A stretch of DNA of 64,000 nucleotides from Lachnospiraceae bacterium 10-1. GTDB taxonomy: Bacteria > Bacillota > Clostridia > Lachnospirales > Lachnospiraceae. The stretch lies in assembly GCA_000403495.2 (NCBI GenBank), contig KE159820.1:1-64000 (forward strand), read 5' to 3'. The notes under the pieces are model-generated. The model saw only the letters and a list, made by a program, of their open reading frames with translations. It made no database searches and was not told the origin of the DNA. The translations under genes and the position numbers were made by a program. This document shows, piece by piece, positions 17,848 to 26,399 of the stretch; position 1 is the stretch's first letter; each line of letters begins with the position of its first letter.

Positions 17848-19278
17848 TCACCTTTTTTCCCAGGAAATGGATACCTTTAATCTGCCTGAAGCTTTTCCCT
17901 TCTGCACTGTCCGAAAAGTTTTAGGCAGAACACTTTTGAATCTGTATACACTAAGCACGATCCCTGCAAGCATAAAGGAAACTGCCATGTTGGATGCTCC
18001 TGCCGTAAAGAAAGGCAGTTCACTTGACATAATCGGCAAAAGGGAAGTGTTCTCCATAAAATACAGCACTGTAAGTACAAAAAATACCATACCGCTTCCA
18101 CATGCCATCATCATACCCAGTTCATTTTTCTGTTTGAAAGCCATATGAAAAATTTTTCCTATCAGCCCAGTGAACAAAGCCGCCATTAATATAACCGCAG
18201 CATAGCCAAAATGAACTGCCAGAAATGTAACCACATAATCTGCACCCACTGCCATGTTGGAGTCCATTTGAGCGGCAGCGCCTGCACCGATGAACTTGCT
18301 TTGCATCATCATGTCCCTTATTTGAAAAAGTACATAATTAACATCATTTCTTCCTTCTCCTGTAAATGCCCCCAGAAATGCCTTTATTCTATAACTTTGG
18401 TACATTGGCATTCTTCCGCTTCCCCACAAAAATAAAAGGAAAATCGGCACTGCCAGTATAAGTCCGCTCCAGAGCAGCACTAAAAATTTTCTGGAATTTC
18501 TGATTTTAAACCAGCCTTTCCAGACTGCCAAAGAAAACAACATGATCATCATTCCAAAAAGAGCTATTTCCGCACTCAAATCAGAAGATAAATATGCCGG
18601 TATTCCGGCAGGCAGTATCCAAAGCAGACTTTTTACAATCCCCCTCCATTTTTCTCCATAATATTGATAAAGCATGGCGCCATATAAAGGCACTAACAAA
18701 TAAGTAAACGGAATCAGGGACAAACGGACTCCCCCAATGCTGATCCACCTGACTGCACCATTTACTTCTCTCCCTGCAAAATATGCCAAAACCAACAGTC
18801 CTAAAAACACCGGCATAATTACTTTTACAGATCTGGCAATGATGCTGTAATCAACAAAGCATACCAAAAGCATAAGTATAAATCCTATTATTGTATAGGC
18901 TGCCTGCCTAATCATATGATCCACTCCCAGCGCCGGATCGTTAATGCCTATAAAAATATGGACCAAAACGCTAACCGCACCTATAACTGCCATGAATGCA
19001 GCCATTCCCCATGCCATCTGCGGTCTGTGTATTCTATCCAGGGAAACCCCTGCCTTTACCGGATCTCCCATATCCTTGACGGCCTTTTCTACTGCCCTTT
19101 CTTTTTCTATTCCTTCTTCCTCATAAGCAAAAACCTGATCCTCAATATGAGCCCTTATCTCATCACTTACCAGCTTCCTCGCTTTTTTACAGCGAATTTG
19201 CCCTGTCACAATTCTAATATATTCTTCCACTGCAAACGCCCGCCTTTCTTCCCAATCTGCACTGTCATTTTCCTGCAA
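17848..19278 (-). CDS. HAAS-domain/SEDS (FtsW-RodA-like) fusion protein
   Basis: A 476-residue fusion. Residues about 15-85 form a HAAS-type domain (YIRIVTGQIRCKKARKLVSDEIRAHIEDQ, then an AVEKAVKDMGDP motif), a helical module usually paired with PadR regulators. The rest has about ten helices and resembles the SEDS glycosyltransferases FtsW, RodA and SpoVE, which polymerise lipid II. SEDS landmarks are present but divergent: GGVRLSLIPFTYLLVPLY, the Asp-containing loop with RNDVNYVLFQ, and ADYVVTFLAVHFG in place of the TDFIF-type motif. It lies 10 bp after the padR gene. A cell-wall role under stress is inferred; catalytic competence is uncertain. Confidence 0.82.
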   Translation of the reverse strand: MQENDSADWEERRAFAVEEYIRIVTGQIRCKKARKLVSDEIRAHIEDQVFAYEEEGIEKERAVEKAVKDMGDPVKAGVSLDRIHRPQMAWGMAAFMAVIGAVSVLVHIFIGINDPALGVDHMIRQAAYTIIGFILMLLVCFVDYSIIARSVKVIMPVFLGLLVLAYFAGREVNGAVRWISIGGVRLSLIPFTYLLVPLYGAMLYQYYGEKWRGIVKSLLWILPAGIPAYLSSDLSAEIALFGMMIMLFSLAVWKGWFKIRNSRKFLVLLWSGLILAVPIFLLFLWGSGRMPMYQSYRIKAFLGAFTGEGRNDVNYVLFQIRDMMMQSKFIGAGAAAQMDSNMAVGADYVVTFLAVHFGYAAVILMAALFTGLIGKIFHMAFKQKNELGMMMACGSGMVFFVLTVLYFMENTSLLPIMSSELPFFTAGASNMAVSFMLAGIVLSVYRFKSVLPKTFRTVQKGKASGRLKVSISWEKR

Positions 19279-19288
19279 TCGTATTCCC

Positions 19289-19621
19289 TCATGTGGAAAA
19301 TGACAATACCTGCAATACTGCCTGAGAATATTCCTTCCATTCTTCCTCTTTTCTTACAAGTACCTTTCTTCCCTCTCTGGTAATGCTGTAATATTTTCTA
19401 ACCTTTCCAAGTACTTCTTCTTCATACGAGGTAAGAAGGTTTTTCTCCTCCAGTCCATGCAGTAATGGATACATACTTCCAGCTTTTAATTCAAAAACAT
19501 TTTGAGAACGCTTCCTTAAGGTATCAATCATTTCATAACCATACATATCCTTTTCCGATAATAATTTAAGCAGCAGCATAGCCATGCTGCCGGAAACCAG
19601 TGTTTTATCAACAGCCATCAT
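19289..19621 (-). CDS. PadR-family transcriptional regulator
   Basis: A 110-residue winged-helix repressor of the PadR family. It starts with the usual short helix, then KLLSEKDMYGYEMIDTLRKRS as the recognition region (about residues 20-40) and a beta-wing MYPLLHGLEEKNLLTSYEE...KYYSITREGRKVL. The C-terminal helix for dimerisation is short. AGGAGG lies four bases before the ATG. Its promoter is embedded in a large inverted repeat, so autoregulation is likely. It is co-transcribed with the HAAS-SEDS gene, matching the common PadR-HAAS pairing. Confidence 0.93.
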   Translation of the reverse strand: MMAVDKTLVSGSMAMLLLKLLSEKDMYGYEMIDTLRKRSQNVFELKAGSMYPLLHGLEEKNLLTSYEEEVLGKVRKYYSITREGRKVLVRKEEEWKEYSQAVLQVLSFST

Positions 19622-19630
19622 TTTCCTCCT

Positions 19631-19686
19631 ATATATAGTCTGTCTATATATCTATTTTCTATAGTATATATAGACAGACTATATAT
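19631..19686 (-). promoter_or_regulatory. PadR promoter/operator with 20-bp inverted repeat
   Basis: Two perfect 20-bp inverted arms lie at 19631-19650 and 19667-19686, 16 bp apart. Each arm is itself a dyad, ATATAG-N5-CTATAT, with centre TCTGT or ACAGA. The site therefore offers two dimer-binding sites. On the minus strand TTGACA (19691-19686), a 17-bp spacer and TATACT (19668-19663) form the promoter. One arm fills the spacer and the other covers the start of transcription. This is a textbook repressor layout. Confidence 0.8.
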
Positions 19687-19744
19687 GTCAAGTCATTTTT
19701 TCAGACAGCGGATATAAGGCTTTGCCAGCCATCCTTATGTTAAG

Positions 19745-19773
19745 AAAAAGGACGCCCCATCTTGCAGGCGTCC
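19745..19773 (-). terminator. intrinsic terminator of the tadA transcript
   Basis: A perfect 7-bp stem, GGACGCC (minus strand 19773-19767) with GGCGTCC (19756-19750), followed by TTTTTCTT. The stem begins at the tadA stop codon. Confidence 0.8.
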
Positions 19774-20255
19774 TATGTTTGTCGTTCTTTTTCCAGTTTA
19801 TTTCTAATTCGCAATTCTTTAAAGAAAGTGGTCAGCATATGAGAGCATTCTTCCTCCAATACTCCTCTTACCACCTTTACCTGATGATTAAATTCTGGCA
19901 TCTCCAAAATATTTAATATGGAACCTCCGCACCCTGCCTTGGGATTCATGCTCCCCATAACCACCTGGTCAATTCTGGCTTGTACAATTGCACCGGCGCA
20001 CATCTGACAGGGTTCCAGCGTCACATAAAGTGTACACCCCTCCAGCCGCCAGTCTCCTATTTTTTTACTTGCCTTGTTAATTGCAGTTATTTCGGCATGT
20101 GCCAAAGTGTTCTTGTCCGTATTTCTGCGATTATACCCCCGGCCTATGATCTTTCCCTCATAGACAATCACACAGCCAATAGGAACTTCACCCAGCGCAT
20201 AAGCCTTCTTTGCCTGCTTCAAGGCCTCCTTCATGTACCTTTCCTGTTCTGTCAT
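19773..20255 (-). CDS. tadA: tRNA-specific adenosine deaminase
   Basis: Converts A34 to inosine in the wobble position of tRNA-Arg(ACG). The 160-residue protein has the zinc deaminase signature: His53-Ala-Glu55 with Glu55 as proton shuttle, and Pro82-Cys83-x-x-Cys86. The tail KELRIRNK is typical of bacterial TadA. It lies 4 bp downstream of the NrdG-like gene, so both are probably on one mRNA that ends at the terminator. Confidence 0.95.
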   Translation of the reverse strand: MTEQERYMKEALKQAKKAYALGEVPIGCVIVYEGKIIGRGYNRRNTDKNTLAHAEITAINKASKKIGDWRLEGCTLYVTLEPCQMCAGAIVQARIDQVVMGSMNPKAGCGGSILNILEMPEFNHQVKVVRGVLEEECSHMLTTFFKELRIRNKLEKERQT

Positions 20256-20259
20256 TCTT

Positions 20260-21027
20260 TTATATCCCTCGTAAAATTACTTTTCCCAGCATTCCTGGTA
20301 CTTTTCTAACCGCATCAGCCATCCCTTCCATTTCTTCTTTTTCATATCCATGAAAAATCTCAAAATTAGAAACAGACTCTGTTCCTTCCAAAGTCTGGGC
20401 TTCTTCCCCCCGATGTATAATCCTGCCAAGCACATTTTCATTATCCTGATATTGTTGTAAATAATAAAAGGGGCATCCCTTAATCCACTCCCCGATTTTC
20501 ATCAGATCTTCTTTTGTATGCAGCTCTTTTACCACTGTCGTGCGAAATTCATATGGAATAGATGAGTTACTTAAAATTTTAATAGAATCTTGTATTTGCT
20601 TCCAGACTTCTCCGGTGCACAGCCCTGCTGTCATGGCATACTTTTCCGGACAATTTTTAATATCCACCGCCACATAGTCCAACAATTTTTCAGCCAGCAA
20701 ATCCTCCAGCACCTCCGGCTTATATCCATTGGTATCCAGCTTAACCCGATACCCCATTTTTTTCACCTTTGACAAGAACTTTGGCAAATCTGCCTGAAGT
20801 GTTGGCTCTCCGCCTGTAATGCATACGCCCTTAAGCAATTTTTTTCTTTTTTCCAAAAATATCAAAATTTTTTCTTCTGAATATATCTGCTGTGATAAAG
20901 GTTCAAGCACCAAACTGCCATTATGGCAGAAAGGACATCTGAAATTACACCCTCCCGTAAAAATAGTGGCAGCAACACACCCTGGGTAATCTAAAAGTGT
21001 TGTCTTATTTAAACCAATAATCAGCAT
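20260..21027 (-). CDS. anaerobic ribonucleotide reductase activating protein-like radical SAM enzyme
   Basis: A 255-residue radical SAM protein with CxxxCxxC cluster ligands Cys27, Cys31 and Cys34 (CNFRCPFC), followed by the ITGGEPTLQ motif. It matches the NrdG2-type activases that install the glycyl radical on class III ribonucleotide reductase, or a related activase. The start at 21027 follows GGAG by six bases; an upstream extension would run into the SRP RNA promoter. No nrdD gene is nearby, so the partner is inferred. It is coupled to tadA. Confidence 0.87.
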   Translation of the reverse strand: MLIIGLNKTTLLDYPGCVAATIFTGGCNFRCPFCHNGSLVLEPLSQQIYSEEKILIFLEKRKKLLKGVCITGGEPTLQADLPKFLSKVKKMGYRVKLDTNGYKPEVLEDLLAEKLLDYVAVDIKNCPEKYAMTAGLCTGEVWKQIQDSIKILSNSSIPYEFRTTVVKELHTKEDLMKIGEWIKGCPFYYLQQYQDNENVLGRIIHRGEEAQTLEGTESVSNFEIFHGYEKEEMEGMADAVRKVPGMLGKVILRGI

Positions 21028-21052
21028 CTTTTTCTCCTGTTTTGTATTCTTG

Positions 21053-21081
21053 TTGACAAACCAATCAAAAAAACATATACT
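21053..21081 (+). promoter_or_regulatory. promoter of the SRP RNA gene
   Basis: TTGACA (21053-21058), a 17-bp spacer and TATACT (21076-21081). It lies back-to-back with the NrdG-like gene. The start is expected near 21088. Confidence 0.75.
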
Positions 21082-21089
21082 ACAAGAAG

Positions 21090-21315
21090 GCATTTTAAAC
21101 CATGCAGCTTTGTTTTCAGGGAAGCTGTCATGGCTGCCCTGAATAAGTGGCGTTTGAAGATTGGGTCTTGCGCAATGGATGTCTGTGAATCGTGTCAGGT
21201 TGGGAACAAAGCAGCACTAAACAGAAATTTCCATGTGCCGCAAGGGCGCCTGGTCCTAGTTAACTGTTCAGGTAACGCATGGCAGTTTCCCTGAGGATAA
21301 AGGGCATGGTTTTTA
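21090..21315 (+). ncRNA. ffs: signal recognition particle RNA (large, Alu-containing type)
   Basis: This non-coding stretch contains the SRP helix 8 core: GTCAGG then TTGGGAACAAAGCAGCA (about 21195-21220), close to the universal GTCAGGTCCGGAAGGAAGCAGCA pattern bound by Ffh. The 5' end (AACCATGC, 21098-21105) pairs with the 3' end (GCATGGTT, 21304-21311), and CAGGGAA near 21117 pairs with TTCCCTG near 21287. At about 220 nt it is the long form, with extra 5' and 3' sequence for an Alu domain, as in Bacillus. It has its own promoter and ends in a T-rich tract. Confidence 0.85.
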
Positions 21316-21320
21316 TTTTT
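21300..21320 (+). terminator. T-rich 3' end of the SRP RNA
   Basis: The closing helix of the SRP RNA runs into GGTTTTTATTTTT (21308-21320), which should stop transcription. Confidence 0.65.
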
Positions 21321-21350
21321 CCGCCAGGCCTCATTATAACATGAATTCCT

Positions 21351-22379
21351 TTACAATTCCACTCGTCTCATGTAATAACCAAATTTTCCGGTTTCAACAG
21401 CGCCTGCACATTCAAAACCCTCAAAGCCAAACATAACGGCGACCATTTTTTCCCTGTCGAAGTATGTTCCCGGCACTCCTAAATAAAAGCTAATCCTGCC
21501 TTCTCCCCCAAGTTCTTTATCAGGCCCTAATATTAAATGTCTGTAATTATAAAAGCCATGTAATAAAAAGCTATTATTTACCAACTTTTGAAACGGTGCC
21601 TGAAGTATTACAAAATCTTTTGGTTCTATAGACAAAAAGATTCTCTGATCATCAAAGGGGTGCACTGTCCGATAATTATGTTGAAGCTGTTCCCACTTAT
21701 CTTCACAAACAGGATGCCCGATCTTTATCTGTTTTTCTTTTATCTCTTCATATCTCACATTGTTGTCTTCCATGTCTGGTTTTGACTGAAATCTGCTATC
21801 CCCTGCATGCTGAACATCATTTTGTCCTGCCTTTTCCTTTACATAAGGGCAGCTTCTGAACTGTATCGGCTGTTGACACCCCTGTATTATTTTCTCATTC
21901 TGTCCGGCTCCTGTTTTGTCAGGTGCCTCTTCTTTTTCACTTTCTGCCGCTGTCAGCTCTTTTCTTTCCTCCTTAAAATTTCCACTTATCCAGCTTTGTC
22001 CGTCAAGGAACAGCTTAATGCCCCACAAAGTTTCCTCATTATATAAAATGTCCCCTATGCACAGCATTTTGTTCCGCAGCATAATTTTTCTGTGAATGTT
22101 ACCTTTTCCCTCTCTAAGAGATATTTGTTCCCACGCAGTCTCCTGGCTGTCCAGCAAAAGCAGCAGCGTATAATTTCCATTTACCATTTTTAAATTTGAC
22201 TGTATATGTATGTCCAAAATGCAGGCATCCTTTTCACGCAGGATCTTGATAAATCCTGCCCCGCCCTGTCTTTCTCCGTTTTGATATCTGGAAAGATATC
22301 CTATTTTCTTTTCATATAAAAACAACCTTATCCCTCCCAACAGTTCTCTACTATTGTATTCGGGAATAAGGTTGTTCAT
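21351..22379 (-). CDS. hypothetical two-domain Lachnospiraceae-type protein
   Basis: A 342-residue soluble protein, not assigned to a characterised family. Residues 1-145 form a beta-rich domain (LLGGIRLFLYEKKIGYLSRYQ... TLLLLLDSQETAW). A charged, low-complexity linker covers about 150-235. A second conserved-looking domain of about 100 residues begins at WEQLQHNYRTVHPFDD and ends with GKFGYYMRRVEL. There is no signal peptide or membrane helix. It follows the CdaR-type gene by 27 bp on the same strand, so co-transcription is likely. The ribosome site is weak. Confidence 0.55.
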   Translation of the reverse strand: MNNLIPEYNSRELLGGIRLFLYEKKIGYLSRYQNGERQGGAGFIKILREKDACILDIHIQSNLKMVNGNYTLLLLLDSQETAWEQISLREGKGNIHRKIMLRNKMLCIGDILYNEETLWGIKLFLDGQSWISGNFKEERKELTAAESEKEEAPDKTGAGQNEKIIQGCQQPIQFRSCPYVKEKAGQNDVQHAGDSRFQSKPDMEDNNVRYEEIKEKQIKIGHPVCEDKWEQLQHNYRTVHPFDDQRIFLSIEPKDFVILQAPFQKLVNNSFLLHGFYNYRHLILGPDKELGGEGRISFYLGVPGTYFDREKMVAVMFGFEGFECAGAVETGKFGYYMRRVEL

Positions 22380-22406
22380 TCCATTTATCTGCTTTTTATA
22401 CTGTAC

Positions 22407-23495
22407 TTACTTTTCTTCACTGTTTAAAAACTGCATATAATTATATACCATCATAGCTATCTTAAATGTCAACGCATCATCAAAGGTACGAACGTCCAGT
22501 CCTGTACTTTTTTCAAGTTTTTCAACCCTGTAAACCAAAGTATTCCGATGTACAAACAGCTGCCTTGATGTCTCAGAAACATTCAGGTTATTTTCAAAGA
22601 ATTTATTTACCGTGGTAACAATTTCTTCATCAAATTCTCCCGGGTTATTATCTCCGAAAATTTCATCAATAAATATTTTACACAAATTGGCAGGCAATTG
22701 GTAAATAAGACGTCCTATTCCAAGCCTTCCATAAGCATTTACCTTTTTTTCCGCATAGAATATCTTTCCTACATCCAAAGCAACCATTGCCTCCTTGTAG
22801 GATTTGGACACATCTTTAAGCTCCTGTACAATCGTCCCATAAGCCACCCGCACATTCAGCATAGCTTCCGTGTTCATCATATCAACTATCATCTGCGCTG
22901 CTTTATCAACTACTTCATACTCATCCTCAGGCTTCAAAGCTTTAATCAAAATAACATTGCTTTCATCTACTGCCGTTATAAAATCACCGGATTGGGAAGA
23001 AAACAGCTCATGCAGAAGTTCTACAGCCATATTATCCTTTTCGGTACCAACTTCAATAATAATCACTACTCTGGGCATCACCGCCTCAACATGAAGCTTT
23101 TTAGCCCTATTGTACATATCCACTAAAAGCAGATTGTCCATCAGTAAATTCTGGAAGAAATTATTCCGGTCAAAACGTTCCTTATATGCTACAATAAGTT
23201 GTTGAATCTGGCTTACTGCAATCTTCCCAACAAGGTATGTTTCATCATTATTTCCCCGTGCTGCCAGTATGTATACAAGCTCGCCTTCATCAACTATTTT
23301 CAGCAAATGATCTTTTCCAATCACCTGCCCATCAGCAGGAGAATTCGAAAATCCCCTAATTAATTCTTCTGAAATAATACTGGCATCAAAAGTAGAAGTT
23401 ACTACCGCTCCATCTGTTCCAAAAACTGCCAGATCAGTTTTTGTGATTGCCCTTAACTCATGAATGCAATTTGCCATAACCTGTACTGAAATCAT
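22407..23495 (-). CDS. CdaR/PucR-type transcriptional regulator
   Basis: A 362-residue regulator with an N-terminal CdaR-like sensor domain (TKTDLAVFGTDGAVVTST... about residues 1-130), a central domain and a C-terminal PucR helix-turn-helix (NLNVSETSRQLFVHRNTLVYRVEKLE, residues about 305-332). Relatives respond to sugar diacids or related metabolites. It is separated by 85 bp and a terminator from the upstream UgpC-type ATPase gene. The repeated neighbourhood suggests control of sugar uptake, which is inference. Confidence 0.8.
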   Translation of the reverse strand: MISVQVMANCIHELRAITKTDLAVFGTDGAVVTSTFDASIISEELIRGFSNSPADGQVIGKDHLLKIVDEGELVYILAARGNNDETYLVGKIAVSQIQQLIVAYKERFDRNNFFQNLLMDNLLLVDMYNRAKKLHVEAVMPRVVIIIEVGTEKDNMAVELLHELFSSQSGDFITAVDESNVILIKALKPEDEYEVVDKAAQMIVDMMNTEAMLNVRVAYGTIVQELKDVSKSYKEAMVALDVGKIFYAEKKVNAYGRLGIGRLIYQLPANLCKIFIDEIFGDNNPGEFDEEIVTTVNKFFENNLNVSETSRQLFVHRNTLVYRVEKLEKSTGLDVRTFDDALTFKIAMMVYNYMQFLNSEEK

Positions 23496-23539
23496 ATTTT
23501 CACGCCCTTTCCAAGTATGCAGTTTTTTAAAGTTTTGTC

Positions 23540-23570
23540 AAAAAAAGGGATGCTGTTGGCATCCCTTTTC
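23540..23570 (-). terminator. intrinsic terminator of the UgpC/MsmX gene
   Basis: A perfect 7-bp stem, GGGATGC (minus strand 23565-23559) with GCATCCC (23553-23547), followed by seven T. It lies 16 bp after the ATPase stop codon. Confidence 0.88.
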
Positions 23571-23580
23571 TTTTCTATTA

Positions 23581-24690
23581 CTAGTTAGTAATAACCTGCT
23601 CTGTTTCTTTATCAAATACGTGAATCTTCTCAACGTCAAATGCAAACTTAACTGTATCGCCAGGTCTTGCAGTTGTACGAGAATCAACTCTTGCTGTGAT
23701 AGGGAATTCAGCCAGATCAAAATACAAGTAAACTTCTGCACCAAGTAATTCATAAACCTTAATAGTAGATTCAAATACACACTTGGATGTTTCAATAAAC
23801 ATTTCTGAATCATATACATCCTCAGGACGGATACCAAAAGTAACTGTCTTTCCAGCATAACCGCCATCAATAAGCTTCTTAGCCTTTGAAGGAGGAAGAG
23901 GAATGCTGCTGCCAGCAACCTTAAGGCTTGCTGCATCACCGCTTACTTCTACTGTAGCATCAAGGAAGTTCATCTGAGGAGATCCCATAAATCCGGCTAC
24001 GAATAAGTTAGCAGGTTTCTCATACAGATTCTGAGGTGTATCTACCTGTTGAACCACACCATCCTTCATAACAACAATTCTGTCACCAAGAGTCATAGCT
24101 TCTGTCTGGTCATGTGTTACGTAAATAATGGTGGTACCTAATCTCTGGTGCAGTTTAGCGATCTCAATACGCATCTGTACACGAAGTTTAGCATCCAGGT
24201 TTGAAAGAGGCTCATCCATAAGGAATACCTTAGGATTACGAACAATTGCACGTCCCATAGCAACACGCTGTCTCTGACCACCGGACAAAGCTTTGGGTTT
24301 ACGATCAAGAAGAGCTGTCAGGTCAAGGATCTTAGCTGCTTCTTTAACCATCTTATCAATTTCATCTTTCGGAACTTTTCTTAACTTAAGACCGAAAGCC
24401 ATGTTATCATATACTGACATATGAGGATACAAAGCGTAGTTCTGGAATACCATCGCGATATCTCTGTCTTTAGGCTCAACATCATTAACCACTCTGTCAC
24501 CAATTTTAAGTTCGCCGGAAGAAATATCCTCCAGACCTGCAACCATACGCAATGTAGTAGATTTACCACATCCTGAAGGGCCTACAAAGATAATAAATTC
24601 CTGATCCTGAATTTCAAGATTGAAGTCTTTAACAGCCTCAAATCCATTAGGATATACTTTGCAGATATTTTTTAAAGATAAACTTGCCAT
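23581..24690 (-). CDS. multi-sugar ABC transporter ATP-binding protein (UgpC/MsmX type)
   Basis: A 369-residue ATPase that energises CUT1 sugar importers. Walker [10 protein letters not shown] is at 37-45, then [16 protein letters not shown], signature LSGGQRQR (about 136-143), Walker B VFLMDEP, H-loop YVTHDQTEA and a C-terminal MOBE/TOBE domain ending in KIHVFDKETEQ. No permease or binding-protein gene adjoins it. In Firmicutes such stand-alone MsmX/UgpC proteins serve several importers. AGGAGG precedes the ATG. It forms a single-gene unit bounded by its promoter and terminator. Confidence 0.92.
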   Translation of the reverse strand: MASLSLKNICKVYPNGFEAVKDFNLEIQDQEFIIFVGPSGCGKSTTLRMVAGLEDISSGELKIGDRVVNDVEPKDRDIAMVFQNYALYPHMSVYDNMAFGLKLRKVPKDEIDKMVKEAAKILDLTALLDRKPKALSGGQRQRVAMGRAIVRNPKVFLMDEPLSNLDAKLRVQMRIEIAKLHQRLGTTIIYVTHDQTEAMTLGDRIVVMKDGVVQQVDTPQNLYEKPANLFVAGFMGSPQMNFLDATVEVSGDAASLKVAGSSIPLPPSKAKKLIDGGYAGKTVTFGIRPEDVYDSEMFIETSKCVFESTIKVYELLGAEVYLYFDLAEFPITARVDSRTTARPGDTVKFAFDVEKIHVFDKETEQVITN

Positions 24691-24737
24691 TTTATTTGCC
24701 TCCTTAAAATAATTGATTCTGAATTAAGTCTGAAATC

Positions 24738-24766
24738 AGTATACATGAGTTTTTACAAATTGACTA
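24738..24766 (-). promoter_or_regulatory. probable promoter of the UgpC/MsmX gene
   Basis: On the minus strand TAGTCA (24766-24761), a 17-bp spacer and TATACT (24743-24738), 48 bp upstream of the start codon. Confidence 0.5.
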
Positions 24767-24889
24767 TGCTACTATTCCACAAAGATTTTATTATACATTG
24801 TAAAAAATGCTTATAAAAATCAATTTTTTTCAATTCAACCAACAACTTGACTAAAAAAAACGATATTCAATAGGCACTTTGTACAATTA

Positions 24890-26362
24890 TTATTTTCTGT
24901 CCCTGTCATCAAAAAAAGCAACCTGATTTTTTCCCCGCTTTTTTGCTTTATAAACTGCCTGGTCGGCGGACTTATATAAAGATTCAAAATCATTGCCATC
25001 GGCAGGAAATACTGCTGCTCCAATACTTGCGGTAGCAGAGTATTTTACATATTCACCCACCTCAAAATGTTTAAAGAAATACTCCAGTTTTTTAGCTTCT
25101 CTTAAAACAATCTCGTCTTTTTGCAGATCTTTCAGAAAAACCATAAATTCGTCACCGCCAACACGCCCTATAATATCTGTGACTCTGAAATTCACACCAA
25201 TCTGTTTTCCTAAAGAACGTAAAACTTCGTCGCCAAAAGCATGCCCCATTGTATCATTGATCTTCTTAAAATTATCAATGTCAATAACAAACAGCATTCC
25301 CAGTTTATCCTGATTCTGGGCCATATATTCCTTAATTTTCCGTTCTGTTGCCAGCTTATTGTTAAGGCCAGTCAAAAGATCCGTGTCTGCTTTTTCCTGA
25401 AGCGTCTTGTTTCTTTCCGCATTTCTGATCTTTCCTACATAATTAACTGCCGCAATCAACGCAACAAACAAAAATGTGACGCCCAAAAGCTGATACAGTC
25501 TTCGAATTGACTTAGAAAAAATAGCTTCCTGCCGGAATTCTACATAAGACTGGTCAATTCCAATTAACAGCACCCAATCCTCCACTCCAATCGGCGTATA
25601 CACAAGTGTTCTTATTTCTTCGCCTGCCATTGTTATAAAGCTGCCTGTTTTATTATTCTGCATCCTGACTCTTGCTTTTGAGGTATCATTCTGATACTCC
25701 TTGTCAACATTCGCCCAGATATTACTTCCTTTCAAAAAGCTGCTTGCCCTGTCTTCCGCCTGAAATATATCTCCTTCCACATTAATAATAGATAGAAAAG
25801 CCGAATCATTAAATTCACCACTCATTTCCGTAATTGATTTAAGGCGCTTTAACGGATAAAAAAGTAAAAGATAACCTTCTGTTTCCTCCACAGGCACTCC
25901 TATAATAATAGATGCAGCACCGGTAATAGCCTCTTCTTTTTCAAACAAATAATTTAAATCTGGATCTTTTTCCAGTTTTTCTATGTAATTATTTCCCTCA
26001 AAATCAACCCTGTTTCCCTGATGATCTATTGCATTTCCATCCTTATCACAATAAATTGCTTCACATACTTCAGTACTTTCAGCAATTGATTCCAGAAGAA
26101 GCTGTATGATCCCCTCATTAGACGGACTCCGCTGTGAAATCACCTGCGCCGAGGTCTCTCCTACCAGGCAAATGCCTTGAAGATCCCCATTTACCTTTAA
26201 TGCATACTTTTCCGCAACTTCTTCAAATTTGTCTTCAACTGTTTCAACTGCCTCTTTTTTAATTTTTAATGAAAAATTAAAAAACATTATCAGCACTACA
26301 ATAACTGCAATTGCAAATGGCAGCAGCCATTGAAACATTAAATTTCCATGATCCTCTTTCAT
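24890..26362 (-). CDS. membrane-bound diguanylate cyclase with Cache-like sensor
   Basis: Makes cyclic di-GMP. The 490-residue protein has a membrane helix at about residues 10-28 (LLPFAIAVIVVLIMFFNF), an extracytoplasmic Cache-like domain to about 290, a second helix (LYQLLGVTFLFVALIAAVNYV) and a C-terminal GGDEF domain. The active-site motif GGDEF is intact (near residue 401). An RVTD inhibitory site lies exactly five residues upstream. The start at 26362 follows a weak GGTGAG site; longer versions overlap the upstream DUF624 gene and look non-coding. It lies 37 bp after DUF624. Confidence 0.9.
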   Translation of the reverse strand: MKEDHGNLMFQWLLPFAIAVIVVLIMFFNFSLKIKKEAVETVEDKFEEVAEKYALKVNGDLQGICLVGETSAQVISQRSPSNEGIIQLLLESIAESTEVCEAIYCDKDGNAIDHQGNRVDFEGNNYIEKLEKDPDLNYLFEKEEAITGAASIIIGVPVEETEGYLLLFYPLKRLKSITEMSGEFNDSAFLSIINVEGDIFQAEDRASSFLKGSNIWANVDKEYQNDTSKARVRMQNNKTGSFITMAGEEIRTLVYTPIGVEDWVLLIGIDQSYVEFRQEAIFSKSIRRLYQLLGVTFLFVALIAAVNYVGKIRNAERNKTLQEKADTDLLTGLNNKLATERKIKEYMAQNQDKLGMLFVIDIDNFKKINDTMGHAFGDEVLRSLGKQIGVNFRVTDIIGRVGGDEFMVFLKDLQKDEIVLREAKKLEYFFKHFEVGEYVKYSATASIGAAVFPADGNDFESLYKSADQAVYKAKKRGKNQVAFFDDRDRK

Positions 26363-26399
26363 CCAGTTCTCACCACACAATCCACCTTGCTGATTTGCT

